Assembly (NCBI GenBank): GCA_943369295.1
Contig: CALRMU020000003.1
Span: 62,001 to 126,000 of the forward strand
Direction: 5' to 3'
DNA length: 64,000 nucleotides
From: JAKRSE01 sp943369295
Lineage (GTDB): Bacteria; Armatimonadota; Fimbriimonadia; Fimbriimonadales; Fimbriimonadaceae
The notes below the pieces were generated by a model. That model was not told where the DNA came from. It did no database searches and saw only the letters and a list, made by a program, of their open reading frames with translations. The position numbers and the translations under genes are program-made. Position 1 is the first letter of the stretch. The number at the start of each line of letters is the position of its first letter. Below are positions 33,471 through 41,738 of this stretch, piece after piece.

Positions 33471-34232
33471 TCAGCCGTTGGCTGGGTTGGGGAAGAGGCC
33501 TGTGTTGCTGGGAACCAAAGCCGGGTTGAACGTCTTTGTTACCTTGGCAGGGTCTGGAGTGAGGAAGGGGGTGAGGGCAGTCACCACCTGTCCGATATTG
33601 GTCAGGCCATAGCGTCTTTCGTAGACGTTGTTATTGGGAGGATCAACCGATTCGGGAGCTCCGGAGAGGCCCGTCACAGTCGCCAGACCAAGATCGTCTC
33701 CGATAAGGCGGGCTAGGGTTCTGTGGTCGCTTTCGATTCCCATAATCTGCGCAGCAAGCACTCTGAGGGCTGGGGTCGAAAGATCCTGAACTCCGATAAG
33801 GTAGGCGGCGATAAAGGCATCTTCCAAGGTCACAAGCACGTTGATCGTGGTCTGGACATCGGTAAACATTCCGGCAGGAAAGTGATACTGAAGCTGAGCG
33901 TCGGTTCCGCCGGTCGCGCCTTTCAGCAGGTCGTAGTGAAACTTTTCTTCATCCCTGGCAGCCACGATGTAAGCCTGGTTTTCTGCCGAAAGGCCAGCAA
34001 AGAAGGGGGCATCGTTGATAATGGCCGTGTACATGGTGGTGGCAAGAGCTTCGGCGATCTTGGCAGCGCCGAGGATATCGGCATCCATGTTAGTGGGAGT
34101 CGAGGACATTGAAGAACCTTCGCCTCCGCAGGCGGCCAGAAGCTGGGTGGCGGCGATTCCCAAACCGGCAAGTCCGGCAGCCTTAAGAATCTGTCTTCGA
34201 GATGAAATGGGTGGGGTCGTGCTCTGTTCCAT
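33471..34232 (-). CDS. Tat-exported ferritin-like domain lipoprotein
   Basis: ATG 34230-34232 is chosen because AGGGA lies 6-7 bases upstream; an in-frame extension to 34268 lacks a ribosome site. The 253-residue product has a twin-arginine signal (ISSRRQILKAAG) ending in a lipobox-like LLAACGG, so it is probably a Tat-dependent lipoprotein. The mature part is a four-helix ferritin-like (Ferritin_2) domain. It has Glu in EALATTMYTAI, ExxH-type EEKFHYDLL, Glu in LEDAFIAAYL and ESDHRTLARLI. These are suitable ligands for a di-iron site; the function (for example oxidative defence) is not known. It is monocistronic. Confidence 0.85.
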   Translation of the reverse strand: MEQSTTPPISSRRQILKAAGLAGLGIAATQLLAACGGEGSSMSSTPTNMDADILGAAKIAEALATTMYTAIINDAPFFAGLSAENQAYIVAARDEEKFHYDLLKGATGGTDAQLQYHFPAGMFTDVQTTINVLVTLEDAFIAAYLIGVQDLSTPALRVLAAQIMGIESDHRTLARLIGDDLGLATVTGLSGAPESVDPPNNNVYERRYGLTNIGQVVTALTPFLTPDPAKVTKTFNPALVPSNTGLFPNPANG

Positions 34233-34276
34233 GGCTGTTCCCTGACAAACATGATCTTGCGGGGGCAACCTGAAGG

Positions 34277-34300
34277 AAAGATGAACGACAAATCATCTTT
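34277..34300. promoter_or_regulatory. 8-bp inverted repeat upstream of the ferritin-like gene
   Basis: AAAGATGA and TCATCTTT enclose 8 bases. It lies about 45 bases upstream of the ATG at 34232, where an operator could sit. It is too A+T-rich for a good terminator of the TfoX-like gene. Confidence 0.3.
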
Positions 34301-34315
34301 TTATGAATTGAGAAA

Positions 34316-34645
34316 CTACGCCTTGGGCTTCTTTGGTTTGGGTGGAGGAAGTTCCGCTTTGGTCATAGCCAAGAGCTCGCAGAGCCAGTCTTGGTTGTCA
34401 ATCTGAGCCTCTGAGAGCAGAAAGTGATCCTTCGCGCCAGGGTACGGAGGAGCCAGTTCGGGATCACCGAGCATATCGTGCCCGCCTTTAGTCGGTTTGA
34501 CGAAGAGGCGGTCATCGCAGATCATGGCGACGAGCACATCATCCAGGTACAGGGCCGCCTCCCCGAACATTTTCTTGACCCTTACATCACCAGACCCCAT
34601 TGCCTGGGCGGCAATGAGGTCTAGAGTTTCCTGCTTGTTAGCCAC
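34316..34645 (-). CDS. TfoX N-terminal domain-family protein
   Basis: This 109-residue protein consists of the TfoX/Sxy N-terminal domain: VKKMFGEAALYLDDVLVAMI, then RLFVKPTKGG, then the APPYPGAKDHFLLSE segment. The C-terminus is Pro/Lys-rich (PPPKPKKPKA). The TfoX N-domain in gammaproteobacteria belongs to a competence regulator; stand-alone versions like this are widespread and of unknown role. GTG 34645 starts 10 bases after the GlmL-like stop, so they are probably cotranscribed. TAAACT lies 7 bases upstream but overlaps that stop codon. Confidence 0.85.
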   Translation of the reverse strand: MANKQETLDLIAAQAMGSGDVRVKKMFGEAALYLDDVLVAMICDDRLFVKPTKGGHDMLGDPELAPPYPGAKDHFLLSEAQIDNQDWLCELLAMTKAELPPPKPKKPKA

Positions 34646-34655
34646 GAAGGCTAGT

Positions 34656-36506
34656 TTAGCTTGACTTGGGCAGTGGAAGCCCCATAGCCGTCATCCATTC
34701 GCGGAGCTTGGCAATGCGGCCAGCGTTATCGGTTGGGAGAACCAAAGGACGCCCTCGAGCGTCGATCATGATTCCGACAGTTCCGCCTTCCAGCTTTACC
34801 GTGCCTCCCTTGCCCTTGCCAAAGCCCACATCCATATTGCGGGCTGGTTCGATGTTGAGTTCTTTAAACTCGCCGCGGCCGCAGGGAATAACCTTGATGC
34901 TGCCATAGGGGACAGCCTCGCTGACTCCTTCGCCGCGAACAGTCACAGCGACCTCGCCCGGCTTGGCTGTGCCGGTAGGAGCAATGCAGTGTCCGCACTT
35001 GACGATGCAGTCGTACTCGAAAACCTGCTTGGCAGCTTCGTAGAAGTGCTCGCTCAAGACTCCGAGGTGAGGCATCATGAAGATCGAGTCGACTGTGATC
35101 ATGGTAATGCCTTCTGGCTCGTAGGCATCCAGCATCATCAGGGCAGACTGCGCTCGCATGGGGGCGTGGGAAAGAACTCCACCCGACCCGATGATCATGT
35201 CGAGCTTCATCATCTTGATCAGAGTTTCGCCAGTCGAAGCCTGTTCAAAAATCTGACCGATGTCTCTCTGCTGCTGAACACCCTTAAGGCTGCGAGCCAA
35301 AGACTTGTGATGATAGAAAGCCAGTCGAAGAGCTTCGCGGCTCACGGCGTGCTCGATCAAAAGGTCTTCGTAATCCTGAGGAATCGTCGTCGGACGAATC
35401 ATTTTGTTTCTCAGGCGGTTTCGAACCTCAAACGGATCAATAGAGAAGGGAAGCCAGCGGGCGATATTGTCTGTTCCGGCTTCTTTAAGCACGTTGCAGA
35501 TTGAATAGCTCATGCCCAGGTTGGCAGAAACTGTGCGGTTGTAGGTGGAATCGAAGACGCTGAAGACGTCTGTGGTGGCTCCGCCGATATCAACGCCGAG
35601 AATGTTGATGTTCTCTTGGTCGGCGTAGCTCTTCATCAGCTTTCCGACCGCGTTGGGGGTGGCCATTACTTCTTCGCTGGCCCAATCGAGCAGCTTGTTG
35701 TAGCCCGGAGCCTGCTGCATAACGTGCTCCAAAAACAGCTCGTGAATTTCATCTCGGGCGGGGCCGAGGTTCTCCTCGTCCATGGTGGGCCTTAGGTTAT
35801 CCACCACTTTGAGTTCAATGGTCTCGCCCAAAATCTGCCGGACGTCATCGCGCACTTCTTTGTTGCCAGCAAAAATAACAGGCAGGCTCATGTCGCCAAA
35901 GCGGGGCTTGGGGTCGGCTCGCCTAATGACTTCGGCCATATCCAGCAGGTGCTGGCGGGTGCCGCCATCGGTGCCTCCGGACATAAGAATGATGTCGGGG
36001 CGCAGCTTTCTTAGCCTATCCACCCTTTCGTATTCTTTGCGGCCGTCATTGACAGCCAGGGTGTCCATGAGGATTGCACCTGCGCCGAGGGCTGCTCGTT
36101 CGGCAGATTCGGCGGACATTTCTTTAACCACTCCCGCGACCATCATCTGCAGACCGCCTCCGGCCGAGCTGGTGCTCACGTAAAGGTCGCTGCCATCTTC
36201 GTTGCCTTGGCGGGGAACATCGGGTTCGCCGCTCTTTCTCAGGCGCCATACCTGGCCGTCTTTAATCAGGTGGCGTCGGCCCTTGTCAAAACCTTCGGGG
36301 ACCTCTTCTTCCGTGATCTCCTCAAGTTCGGTCATGGCGTTTAACACGCCAATCGTCACGTCCTCAAAGGGCTTTTCAACCGTGGTCGGCGCTTCGCCAC
36401 GGGCCACCAATCGGTAGTCTCCCTGGTTGTTGCGTTCAATGAGGATGGCTTTGGTGGTCGTGGAACCACAGTCGGTAGCGACGATGCGCCGGATGTCCTG
36501 AGACAT
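34656..36506 (-). CDS. GlmL/MutL-like ASKHA-fold ATPase
   Basis: This 616-residue protein has the actin/Hsp70-type ATPase motif at the N-terminus (VATDCGSTTTKAILIE) and a second phosphate motif in the middle (ILGVDIGGATTDVFSVFD). It matches the GlmL (MutL, glutamate mutase L) family. Members accompany B12-dependent aminomutases such as glutamate or ornithine mutase and are thought to reactivate them, by analogy with diol dehydratase reactivases. No mutase gene is nearby. ATG 36506 is chosen: a TTG start at 36545 would add 13 residues that do not fit. A downstream TfoX-like gene follows after 10 bases. Confidence 0.85.
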   Translation of the reverse strand: MSQDIRRIVATDCGSTTTKAILIERNNQGDYRLVARGEAPTTVEKPFEDVTIGVLNAMTELEEITEEEVPEGFDKGRRHLIKDGQVWRLRKSGEPDVPRQGNEDGSDLYVSTSSAGGGLQMMVAGVVKEMSAESAERAALGAGAILMDTLAVNDGRKEYERVDRLRKLRPDIILMSGGTDGGTRQHLLDMAEVIRRADPKPRFGDMSLPVIFAGNKEVRDDVRQILGETIELKVVDNLRPTMDEENLGPARDEIHELFLEHVMQQAPGYNKLLDWASEEVMATPNAVGKLMKSYADQENINILGVDIGGATTDVFSVFDSTYNRTVSANLGMSYSICNVLKEAGTDNIARWLPFSIDPFEVRNRLRNKMIRPTTIPQDYEDLLIEHAVSREALRLAFYHHKSLARSLKGVQQQRDIGQIFEQASTGETLIKMMKLDMIIGSGGVLSHAPMRAQSALMMLDAYEPEGITMITVDSIFMMPHLGVLSEHFYEAAKQVFEYDCIVKCGHCIAPTGTAKPGEVAVTVRGEGVSEAVPYGSIKVIPCGRGEFKELNIEPARNMDVGFGKGKGGTVKLEGGTVGIMIDARGRPLVLPTDNAGRIAKLREWMTAMGLPLPKSS

Positions 36507-36683
36507 TGAGGCTCTATTGTGGCCTGAAAGGGGTCTTTCTGGCAAGGCAGGGGATGTTTGGGTTGGTTTGAGTTCAATCGTGATAGTATGAAGAGAGTGG
36601 TAGTGTTGGTCAGATCATTCGGATTAGGAGATTTTTGAACAGGCAAGCTTTGTGAGCATGTGAGGCGTGTAGAAGAAGAGTAG

Positions 36684-36938
36684 ATGTGGAGCAGCTATTT
36701 TTTGGTGGCTTGTGGAGTGCTGCTTGAAGTCGCCAACATTCTATGGAATCGAGCTGGCCATTCTATGGTGTTGTTAGTTGCGCCTCTGCTAACTTCTATC
36801 GGGATATGGCAGTTCAGTTTTGCTTGGCAGGTTAAGGTTCTGCTCACAATTCTTGCGGTTGGTGTTCACGTGGGTGTATTTTTTTGGGGAATGGGACAGA
36901 TTCGGCGGGTGAGGGATAGGTTGGCGGATGAGGGATAG
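36684..36938 (+). CDS. Small three-helix membrane protein
   Basis: This 84-residue protein has three hydrophobic segments (about 4-22, 29-46 and 50-70) and a basic/acidic tail (QIRRVRDRLADEG). The tail is coded by a 19-base tandem repeat, so its last residues and stop codon depend on repeat number. No family is recognised. It begins an A+T-richer stretch of small exported or membrane genes on the plus strand. Confidence 0.55.
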   Translation: MWSSYFLVACGVLLEVANILWNRAGHSMVLLVAPLLTSIGIWQFSFAWQVKVLLTILAVGVHVGVFFWGMGQIRRVRDRLADEG

Positions 36939-36960
36939 GTTGGCGGGTGAGGTGGGTGAT
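36904..36960 (+). repeat. 19-base tandem repeat, two and a part copies
   Basis: Units GGCGGGTGAGGGATAGGTT (36904-36922), GGCGGATGAGGGATAGGTT (36923-36941) and a degenerate third (36942-36960). As 19 is not a multiple of 3, each copy is read in another frame. The second provides the stop of the upstream gene. Confidence 0.8.
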
Positions 36961-36982
36961 CAAACCGACAGATGAGGGAAGT

Positions 36983-37480
36983 ATGGAAAGATCTGTGAAT
37001 CGTTACGCTTGGGTATGGAAGCTTGGTCTGGCTTTTCTGGCTCTAGCCTTTGCATTTAGGTGCGGGCATGACTTTGGAACAGTTCGAGTCGCAACTTTGG
37101 CTAAGAGTGAAGTCTACGTGGATGGCAAGCTGGACCCCAAAGCTATTGTGTACCGATATCAGGGCCATATACCGATTGTTTGCGTGGACAAAGTCTGTTA
37201 TCGTCTTGGCCCAGTAGGAATCTTGAAGCCTGATGCTGGCTGGAACTTGGGAGGCAGCATCTACATGTACCTTCGGCTCTATGGTTCTGATTTTGTTGAG
37301 GTTACAGATATTACAAAGTACGAAGGTGAATGGAATCCAAAAGTAGTAGAGGAGGATGACAATATCGTTTCATTTACTGATCCAAAAGGAAGACGAATAA
37401 GAGCGAAACTTGATTTCTGGAATGTTGTCACCATTGACGACTATCAGAAAATATATGGTGATATTGAGGGAGTGAAGTGA
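36983..37480 (+). CDS. Membrane-anchored Cx4C protein, family A copy 1
   Basis: This 165-residue protein has a short cytoplasmic N-terminus, one membrane helix (about 10-27), and an exported domain. Start ATG 36983 has GAGG 5 bases upstream. The motif SEVYVDGKLDP, then PIVCVDKVCYRLGPVGIL (C67 and C72), aligns with the gene at 39197, where VLVDGEKRNDG and PIVCYAGDCISFSPFGIV occupy the same places. The two are clearly paralogs. The Cx4C pair suggests a disulfide or metal site outside the cytoplasm. Its stop overlaps the next start as ATGA. The function is unknown. Confidence 0.65.
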   Translation: MERSVNRYAWVWKLGLAFLALAFAFRCGHDFGTVRVATLAKSEVYVDGKLDPKAIVYRYQGHIPIVCVDKVCYRLGPVGILKPDAGWNLGGSIYMYLRLYGSDFVEVTDITKYEGEWNPKVVEEDDNIVSFTDPKGRRIRAKLDFWNVVTIDDYQKIYGDIEGVK

Positions 37481-37872
37481 AGTACTGGCTAACAGTTTTT
37501 CTTGGAGTCTTTGCAATCTTCTTTGCAATTTGGCTGAATCTTGTGTACGGCCAAGAAGAAAGATTCTGCAGTCGAGTTCCTCTCAGTTATGCCGCAGGAA
37601 GAATCAAAGCGGCACGTGAGCTTTCTGGAAAGGTGCCGAAGAATCTTGATGAGGTTCGAGCAGTTTTGACTGGGACAGTAAGTGAGAAATTCATGAAACC
37701 TTCGCTCCATGTTTTAAGCGAGACGGCAGAGATCCGTCGAGATGGCTTCTCCGTTAAGCTGGAAACCGACTGTACGTTTTTCCGGGTGGTCACTAAAGAG
37801 TTCGACTGGAAGTCAGACGCCTTTTCAAAGGCGATCATGCGGTCTAGGGAGAACAAGAGTTTTGGCAATTAA
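37477..37872 (+). CDS. Membrane-anchored small protein, family B copy 1 (divergent)
   Basis: This 131-residue protein has one N-terminal membrane helix (about 3-24) followed by QEERFCSRVPLS and a helix ending GKVPKNLDEVRAVL. A C-terminal beta segment contains DGFSVKLETDCTFF. The layout matches the genes at 37927 and 39769: TM helix, Cys, helix with a Pro-x-(T/N/S)-(L/I)-(D/E) turn, second Cys, Gly-Phe strand. Identity is low, so homology is inferred. The fold recalls a pseudopilin-like N-terminus, but no prepilin cleavage site exists. Overlap ATGA with the preceding gene. Confidence 0.6.
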   Translation: MKYWLTVFLGVFAIFFAIWLNLVYGQEERFCSRVPLSYAAGRIKAARELSGKVPKNLDEVRAVLTGTVSEKFMKPSLHVLSETAEIRRDGFSVKLETDCTFFRVVTKEFDWKSDAFSKAIMRSRENKSFGN

Positions 37873-37926
37873 CTTCTCATTCAGCAATGCTATCAGATTG
37901 GAATCAGAGAATCAGAACGAGGAACC

Positions 37927-38346
37927 GTGAAGCACTATACAAACACCCTCATCATCTCGACGCTAGTTATTGCTGCAATAGGAGTTTCTCTAGTGGTTAG
38001 GCAGTTTTATCAAAGGCTGCTGAAAGCCCAAGAAGAAAGGCAATGTCGGATGTACGTTCTTGACTCTATGGAAGGAGTAATCCAGGTCTTTAACCACGTG
38101 AAGAAGAGGCACCCTGGGTCAATTGAAGAAGCGCAGGAGTGGGGACGAAAAACGTTCGACTATATTAAAGAGCCAGACTATTGCAAGATTCACTCAAAAA
38201 AGATGATCGCAGACTCAAAGGGTTTCACGATTTCTTACAAAGCAGATCTTGAATTTGTTCCGGGTGGCGAGGGAACTTATTCCTGGGAAATGGGAGAGAA
38301 TTCGAGCACCTATTTGTGGATGTACGAAGAGTCTGTCAAGAAGTAA
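37927..38346 (+). CDS. Membrane-anchored small protein, family B copy 2
   Basis: This 139-residue protein has a membrane helix at about 7-25, then QEERQCRMYVLDSMEGVIQV, PGSIEEAQEWGRKT, PDYCKIHSK, KGFTISYKADLEFVP and a GTYSWEM end. All these blocks align with the gene at 39769 (AHCRRDLLDSMSSVVQA, PPETLDAAVQWARES, QDFCRVSAR, KGFEISFRTDLEYVK, GSYEWTP). The two Cys are conserved and probably form a disulfide in the periplasm. GTG 37927 has GAGGA just upstream. The function is unknown. Confidence 0.65.
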   Translation: MKHYTNTLIISTLVIAAIGVSLVVRQFYQRLLKAQEERQCRMYVLDSMEGVIQVFNHVKKRHPGSIEEAQEWGRKTFDYIKEPDYCKIHSKKMIADSKGFTISYKADLEFVPGGEGTYSWEMGENSSTYLWMYEESVKK

Positions 38347-38378
38347 CCGATTGTCTTTATAGCCCTTCCCACAACCGG

Positions 38379-38439
38379 AAAAAATCCTGCCCTGGGAGCA
38401 GAGGCCCCGACCTGAGCCCTGCCAAACGAACAGGTCGGG
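38379..38439 (-). terminator. Terminator of the gene at 38450-39097
   Basis: On the minus strand a 9-bp CCCGACCTG/CAGGTCGGG hairpin (38439-38406) is followed by a second short stem (CUCUGCU/GGGCAGG region) and TTTTTT (38384-38379). Confidence 0.7.
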
Positions 38440-38449
38440 AATATCGGCT

Positions 38450-39097
38450 TTACTGCCCAGGCTTCGGATCAGAAGCAGGCTTGACTTTGTCCGCCTCTTG
38501 TAGCTTCTTTTGTTCAAGACGTTGGTCCGCCAAACGTGAGGTAAGCCGCTGCATTGTTTCAAGATCAATGCCCAGCTTGGGAAGCTCTTTCATGAGGAAT
38601 TCCGCCGTACGAAAATAGTGCTGGCCTATAGCCGCATACGCCATTAAGCTGACAAATTTAGCTGGATTTCGCTGTTCACTTTCATTTGGCAATGAGGTCC
38701 AATTTGGAGCAACACCGTTCTTCGCGGCGCGGGTCAACAGTCTCCAGTTTAAGAAACCTTGGGAGACATATTCAGGCCCTCTTTCCATCCGCTCGGCAAT
38801 CAGGAATTCAATTTGCTCTACCGCCAAGGTGTACTCCTCGATCTCGAAATACAGCATGGTCGCTTCCAGTGAATCGACAATACGTTTTTCTAGAAGTTTG
38901 TTTTCTTCCATGAATCTGCGGGCGGCCAGCAAATCGCCTTTCTTGGCAAAGTCATTATAGACAGACCAAATCGCCTGCCTTTCTTTCCTTGCTGCATTCC
39001 GGTCGTGGCGGTCAGGAAATTGGATAGCCTCCGCGTGCACAGCGGTCATGGCGAGAAGAAGCCCAAGGCCAACAAGTCTCACGTTTATCATTTGCAC
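38450..39097 (-). CDS. Exported helical (TPR-like) protein, unknown function
   Basis: This 215-residue protein has a signal peptide (VGLGLLLAMTAVHAEA). The mature part is almost all helical and has the pairwise pattern of TPR-like repeats around 45-130 (AKKGDLLAARRFMEENKLLE, LYFEIEEYTLAVEQIEFLI). The tail is Lys/Pro-rich. It lies opposite to, and between, the two copies of the family A/B genes. This position suggests an insertion after the duplication, or a functional link, but neither can be shown. It has its own terminator. Confidence 0.65.
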   Translation of the reverse strand: MQMINVRLVGLGLLLAMTAVHAEAIQFPDRHDRNAARKERQAIWSVYNDFAKKGDLLAARRFMEENKLLEKRIVDSLEATMLYFEIEEYTLAVEQIEFLIAERMERGPEYVSQGFLNWRLLTRAAKNGVAPNWTSLPNESEQRNPAKFVSLMAYAAIGQHYFRTAEFLMKELPKLGIDLETMQRLTSRLADQRLEQKKLQEADKVKPASDPKPGQ

Positions 39098-39196
39098 GGT
39101 TCTACCTTACACCAGGGGGCATATGAGCCGTGTATCAGGGATTTTTTCAGCAAATGAAAGAGTCTAGACAGTAATCTGCCTACATAGGTGAAGCGC

Positions 39197-39700
39197 ATGG
39201 AAGACACCCCTGAACTCAAAAGGCAAGCCGTTGCCAAGGAGGCAATTGAGAGTGCTGGACAGGCTAAGCGGAAGCGGAGATTCCCTGTGGCCGGCATAGC
39301 CTGGGGTGTAGTGGCCATCCTAGCCTTCGCCGTCGGACATGCAATGGGAGCCTGCAGGATGGCTCACCGTACAGACGGAACGGTTCTTGTTGATGGGGAG
39401 AAGAGGAACGACGGGACTGTCTATCAGACTTTTGAAGGAAGTCCGATCGTCTGCTACGCTGGAGACTGCATCAGCTTTAGTCCTTTCGGAATCGTGAGAG
39501 AAGATGCCGTCTGGCAGCTGCCGAATGGGCTCTACGCTTGGAAGAGGTTTTTCAATCCAGAGTATCCACTTGTCTCTGCTTGGAAGTTTGAAGGAGGAGA
39601 AAGGGCCAGAGTCGAGTTTAGGGATGAAGCTCTTAGATTTAAAGACTTTGATGGCAGAAAGGTGGAAGCCTATCTGCCGTTTCAGCCCTTGTTTCATTAA
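39197..39700 (+). CDS. Membrane-anchored Cx4C protein, family A copy 2
   Basis: This 167-residue protein has a charged cytoplasmic N-terminus of about 28 residues, a membrane helix (about 30-50), then an exported domain. It carries TVLVDGEKRNDGTVYQTFEG and PIVCYAGDCISFSPFGIV (C86 and C91), paralogous to the gene at 36983. ATG 39197 has AGGTGA upstream; a GTG start at 39188 would add three residues and destroy this spacing. TAATCT at about 39172 could be the -10 box. A family B gene follows, as in the first copy. Confidence 0.65.
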   Translation: MEDTPELKRQAVAKEAIESAGQAKRKRRFPVAGIAWGVVAILAFAVGHAMGACRMAHRTDGTVLVDGEKRNDGTVYQTFEGSPIVCYAGDCISFSPFGIVREDAVWQLPNGLYAWKRFFNPEYPLVSAWKFEGGERARVEFRDEALRFKDFDGRKVEAYLPFQPLFH

Positions 39701-39768
39701 TGAATTAGTCTTGAAGTAAGTTCGGAAGCAAGTGGCACAATCGGAGTTTGGATATTCAAGAGAAAGTT

Positions 39769-40206
39769 ATGCGAAATAGGCTGTTCTGGATAGTTGGTGC
39801 TATTGTGGTTGGAATGACTAGCACAGGCATGCTTGTGTTCAATTTTTGGAGAGGAGAGGTCAAGGCTTTTCAGCAGGCTCATTGCCGAAGGGATCTTCTT
39901 GACTCGATGTCAAGCGTCGTTCAGGCTTACTACAAAATTAACAAGAAGCCACCTGAGACTCTCGATGCAGCAGTGCAGTGGGCCCGCGAGTCTGTGGAGC
40001 TGGATCTTGAGCAAGACTTCTGCAGAGTCAGCGCAAGAACTCTTAAGTCCTCACAGAAGGGTTTTGAAATCTCGTTCCGCACCGATCTTGAATATGTCAA
40101 GTATTCCCAGGGAAGCTACGAGTGGACACCGAGTATCACTGCAGAGTCTATTTTGCGGACTTATGAACTGGTTCAACTTGATAAGCAGACTGCGTCTGCC
40201 GACTGA
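39769..40206 (+). CDS. Membrane-anchored small protein, family B copy 3
   Basis: This 145-residue protein starts MRNRLFWIVGAIVVG; ATG 39769 has AGAGA upstream and matches the N-terminus of copy 2 better than a TTG 21 bases earlier. After the membrane helix come AHCRRDLLDSMSSVVQAY, PPETLDAAVQWARES, QDFCRVSAR, KGFEISFRTDLEYVK and GSYEW, each with a counterpart in the gene at 37927. Both Cys are conserved. It lies 69 bases after family A copy 2, so the A-B pair is repeated as a module. Confidence 0.65.
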   Translation: MRNRLFWIVGAIVVGMTSTGMLVFNFWRGEVKAFQQAHCRRDLLDSMSSVVQAYYKINKKPPETLDAAVQWARESVELDLEQDFCRVSARTLKSSQKGFEISFRTDLEYVKYSQGSYEWTPSITAESILRTYELVQLDKQTASAD

Positions 40207-40261
40207 AACAAGCTGGCACGCGAGCCAGTAATCCACTTTACTGTCATTCCAAAATCACAAT

Positions 40262-40293
40262 CCCGCCCCGGGAGCAGAAGCCCCCGAGGCGGG
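40262..40293 (-). terminator. G+C-rich terminator hairpin of the Gly-rich protein gene
   Basis: A 13-bp stem with two wobble pairs (40262-40274 with 40281-40293) and a 6-base loop. On the minus strand it is followed by ATTGTGATTTTGG, a weak T-rich tail. Confidence 0.6.
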
Positions 40294-40331
40294 AAGAGAG
40301 AACCTAACCTATCACAGCCCAGAGAAAGCGA

Positions 40332-41618
40332 TCAGCCGCGGCGGATGGTGAATTCCTTCACCGTGTAGCCTCGACGATCCTTTTCTAACCCAAAGAAGTG
40401 GCGAGTGCGCCGCTGGTTGCCCCAAGAATCTCTGAACTCGTGGTTGGCCATAACAATCGCCTGGTCGCGTCCGGTGCGAACCTCGTTGATGCGGTAGCCG
40501 GTGGTGCGAGTGCCTTCCACCAAATCCTGCATCAGGTCGTAGAAGTCGTCGCCCGCCATGGTGTAGCGGAACTCATCTTCGACCTCGACCAGAACTCGGC
40601 TTCGGGTATCGATCACCTGACCCAGCGGCCGGACGCTGCCTCGCTGGAACCCTTCGATGATGTCATCGATGGTGCGATCCAGCTCGTTTCTGTCCCTGTC
40701 GCCTCGGTAGTCATTGCCCCAGCCGTTGTTTCCAGATCCGCCGTACCAGCCAGAATCGTGGCTCCATCCGCCGCCTCCGCCCCAACCGCTGCCCCAGCCA
40801 GCGTTATAGATTGGCCGGTAGCTGTAGCTTTCTCTGCAGCTAGAGTAGATGTTTCCGCCGCGAATGGTAATGCTGACCCGGCCCACGCTGATGTAGGCGG
40901 GGAGGTGAGCATAAAAATACCAAGGCGAAGGAACGCAGTCGTAGGGGTCGTAACGGAACTGGTAGTGGGGATACCAGAAGTAGCTGTCTCGCCAATTGTT
41001 GCTGTAGTGGGTGTAGCCCGACCGGTAGCCTCTATCGCGCCATTCTCGGTCGTAGTCGCTGCCTACTCTTCGAGCTTGGCTTTGGTTGGATACGTCTCGG
41101 CCAAGGTTTCCTCTTTGTGCCTGAGGAATATTGTTGATGGCTGTGGCGCGTGGGGGCCTTTCGTTGCTGGATGATCCGTACTGAACACGCCCGGATCGTG
41201 AGCCAGCGTTATCAGGGCGCTTGCCAATCAGGTCGCCTTCGCGCTGGAACCCACCGCCTCTATCCTGCCTTCCGCTGCCAGAACTTCCGGTGCTGCCCCA
41301 GCCGCCATTGCTGCCAGAACCAGAACCGCCTCGTCCTCCGCTGACCTGCCCGCCAGAGTTGGATCCTCCGCCCGAGCCGCCGCCACGGTTACCCGAAGTT
41401 GTGCCGCCAGATCCTCCGCCGCGATTGCCAGAACCGCCGCCTCCGATCTGTCCGCCGCCGCTGCCGCCGGAACCGGAACCTCCGCCCGAGCCACCACGGC
41501 CTCCTGATCCGCCCGATCCCCCGCTGCCGCCCTTCTTGCCCAGAAGGTCATCGGCCAATGCAGGAAGAGCGACGACGGTGCCGCTGATGATAAGGGAGGC
41601 CAAAAGAAATCGTTTCAT
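40332..41618 (-). CDS. Exported Gly/Ser-rich protein
   Basis: This 428-residue protein has a signal peptide (LLASLIISGTVVALPALA, then DDLLGKK). Residues about 29-120 are almost only Gly and Ser with a few Arg and Asn. A Tyr/Trp-rich middle part (about 190-300) contains two Cys (DCVPSP and SSCRES). The C-terminal 120 residues form a charged alpha/beta domain (ELDRTIDDIIEGFQRG, then VLVEVEDEFRYTMAGDDFY, ending RRGYTVKEFTIRRG) that might be an NTF2-like fold; this is only an impression. A surface or matrix role would fit the flexible Gly-rich part. It is monocistronic. Confidence 0.75.
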   Translation of the reverse strand: MKRFLLASLIISGTVVALPALADDLLGKKGGSGGSGGSGGRGGSGGGSGSGGSGGGQIGGGGSGNRGGGSGGTTSGNRGGGSGGGSNSGGQVSGGRGGSGSGSNGGWGSTGSSGSGRQDRGGGFQREGDLIGKRPDNAGSRSGRVQYGSSSNERPPRATAINNIPQAQRGNLGRDVSNQSQARRVGSDYDREWRDRGYRSGYTHYSNNWRDSYFWYPHYQFRYDPYDCVPSPWYFYAHLPAYISVGRVSITIRGGNIYSSCRESYSYRPIYNAGWGSGWGGGGGWSHDSGWYGGSGNNGWGNDYRGDRDRNELDRTIDDIIEGFQRGSVRPLGQVIDTRSRVLVEVEDEFRYTMAGDDFYDLMQDLVEGTRTTGYRINEVRTGRDQAIVMANHEFRDSWGNQRRTRHFFGLEKDRRGYTVKEFTIRRG

Positions 41619-41738
41619 TTTTTAAGTGACCTTGTGAAGAGTGAAACGTGCAGGTCTAAGGTTCGTTTCACGCCCATTAACTATTCTACGCTAGGTGGGG
41701 GCCATCCAGATAAAAGGCGTCGCGAGTATTCTGGATTT

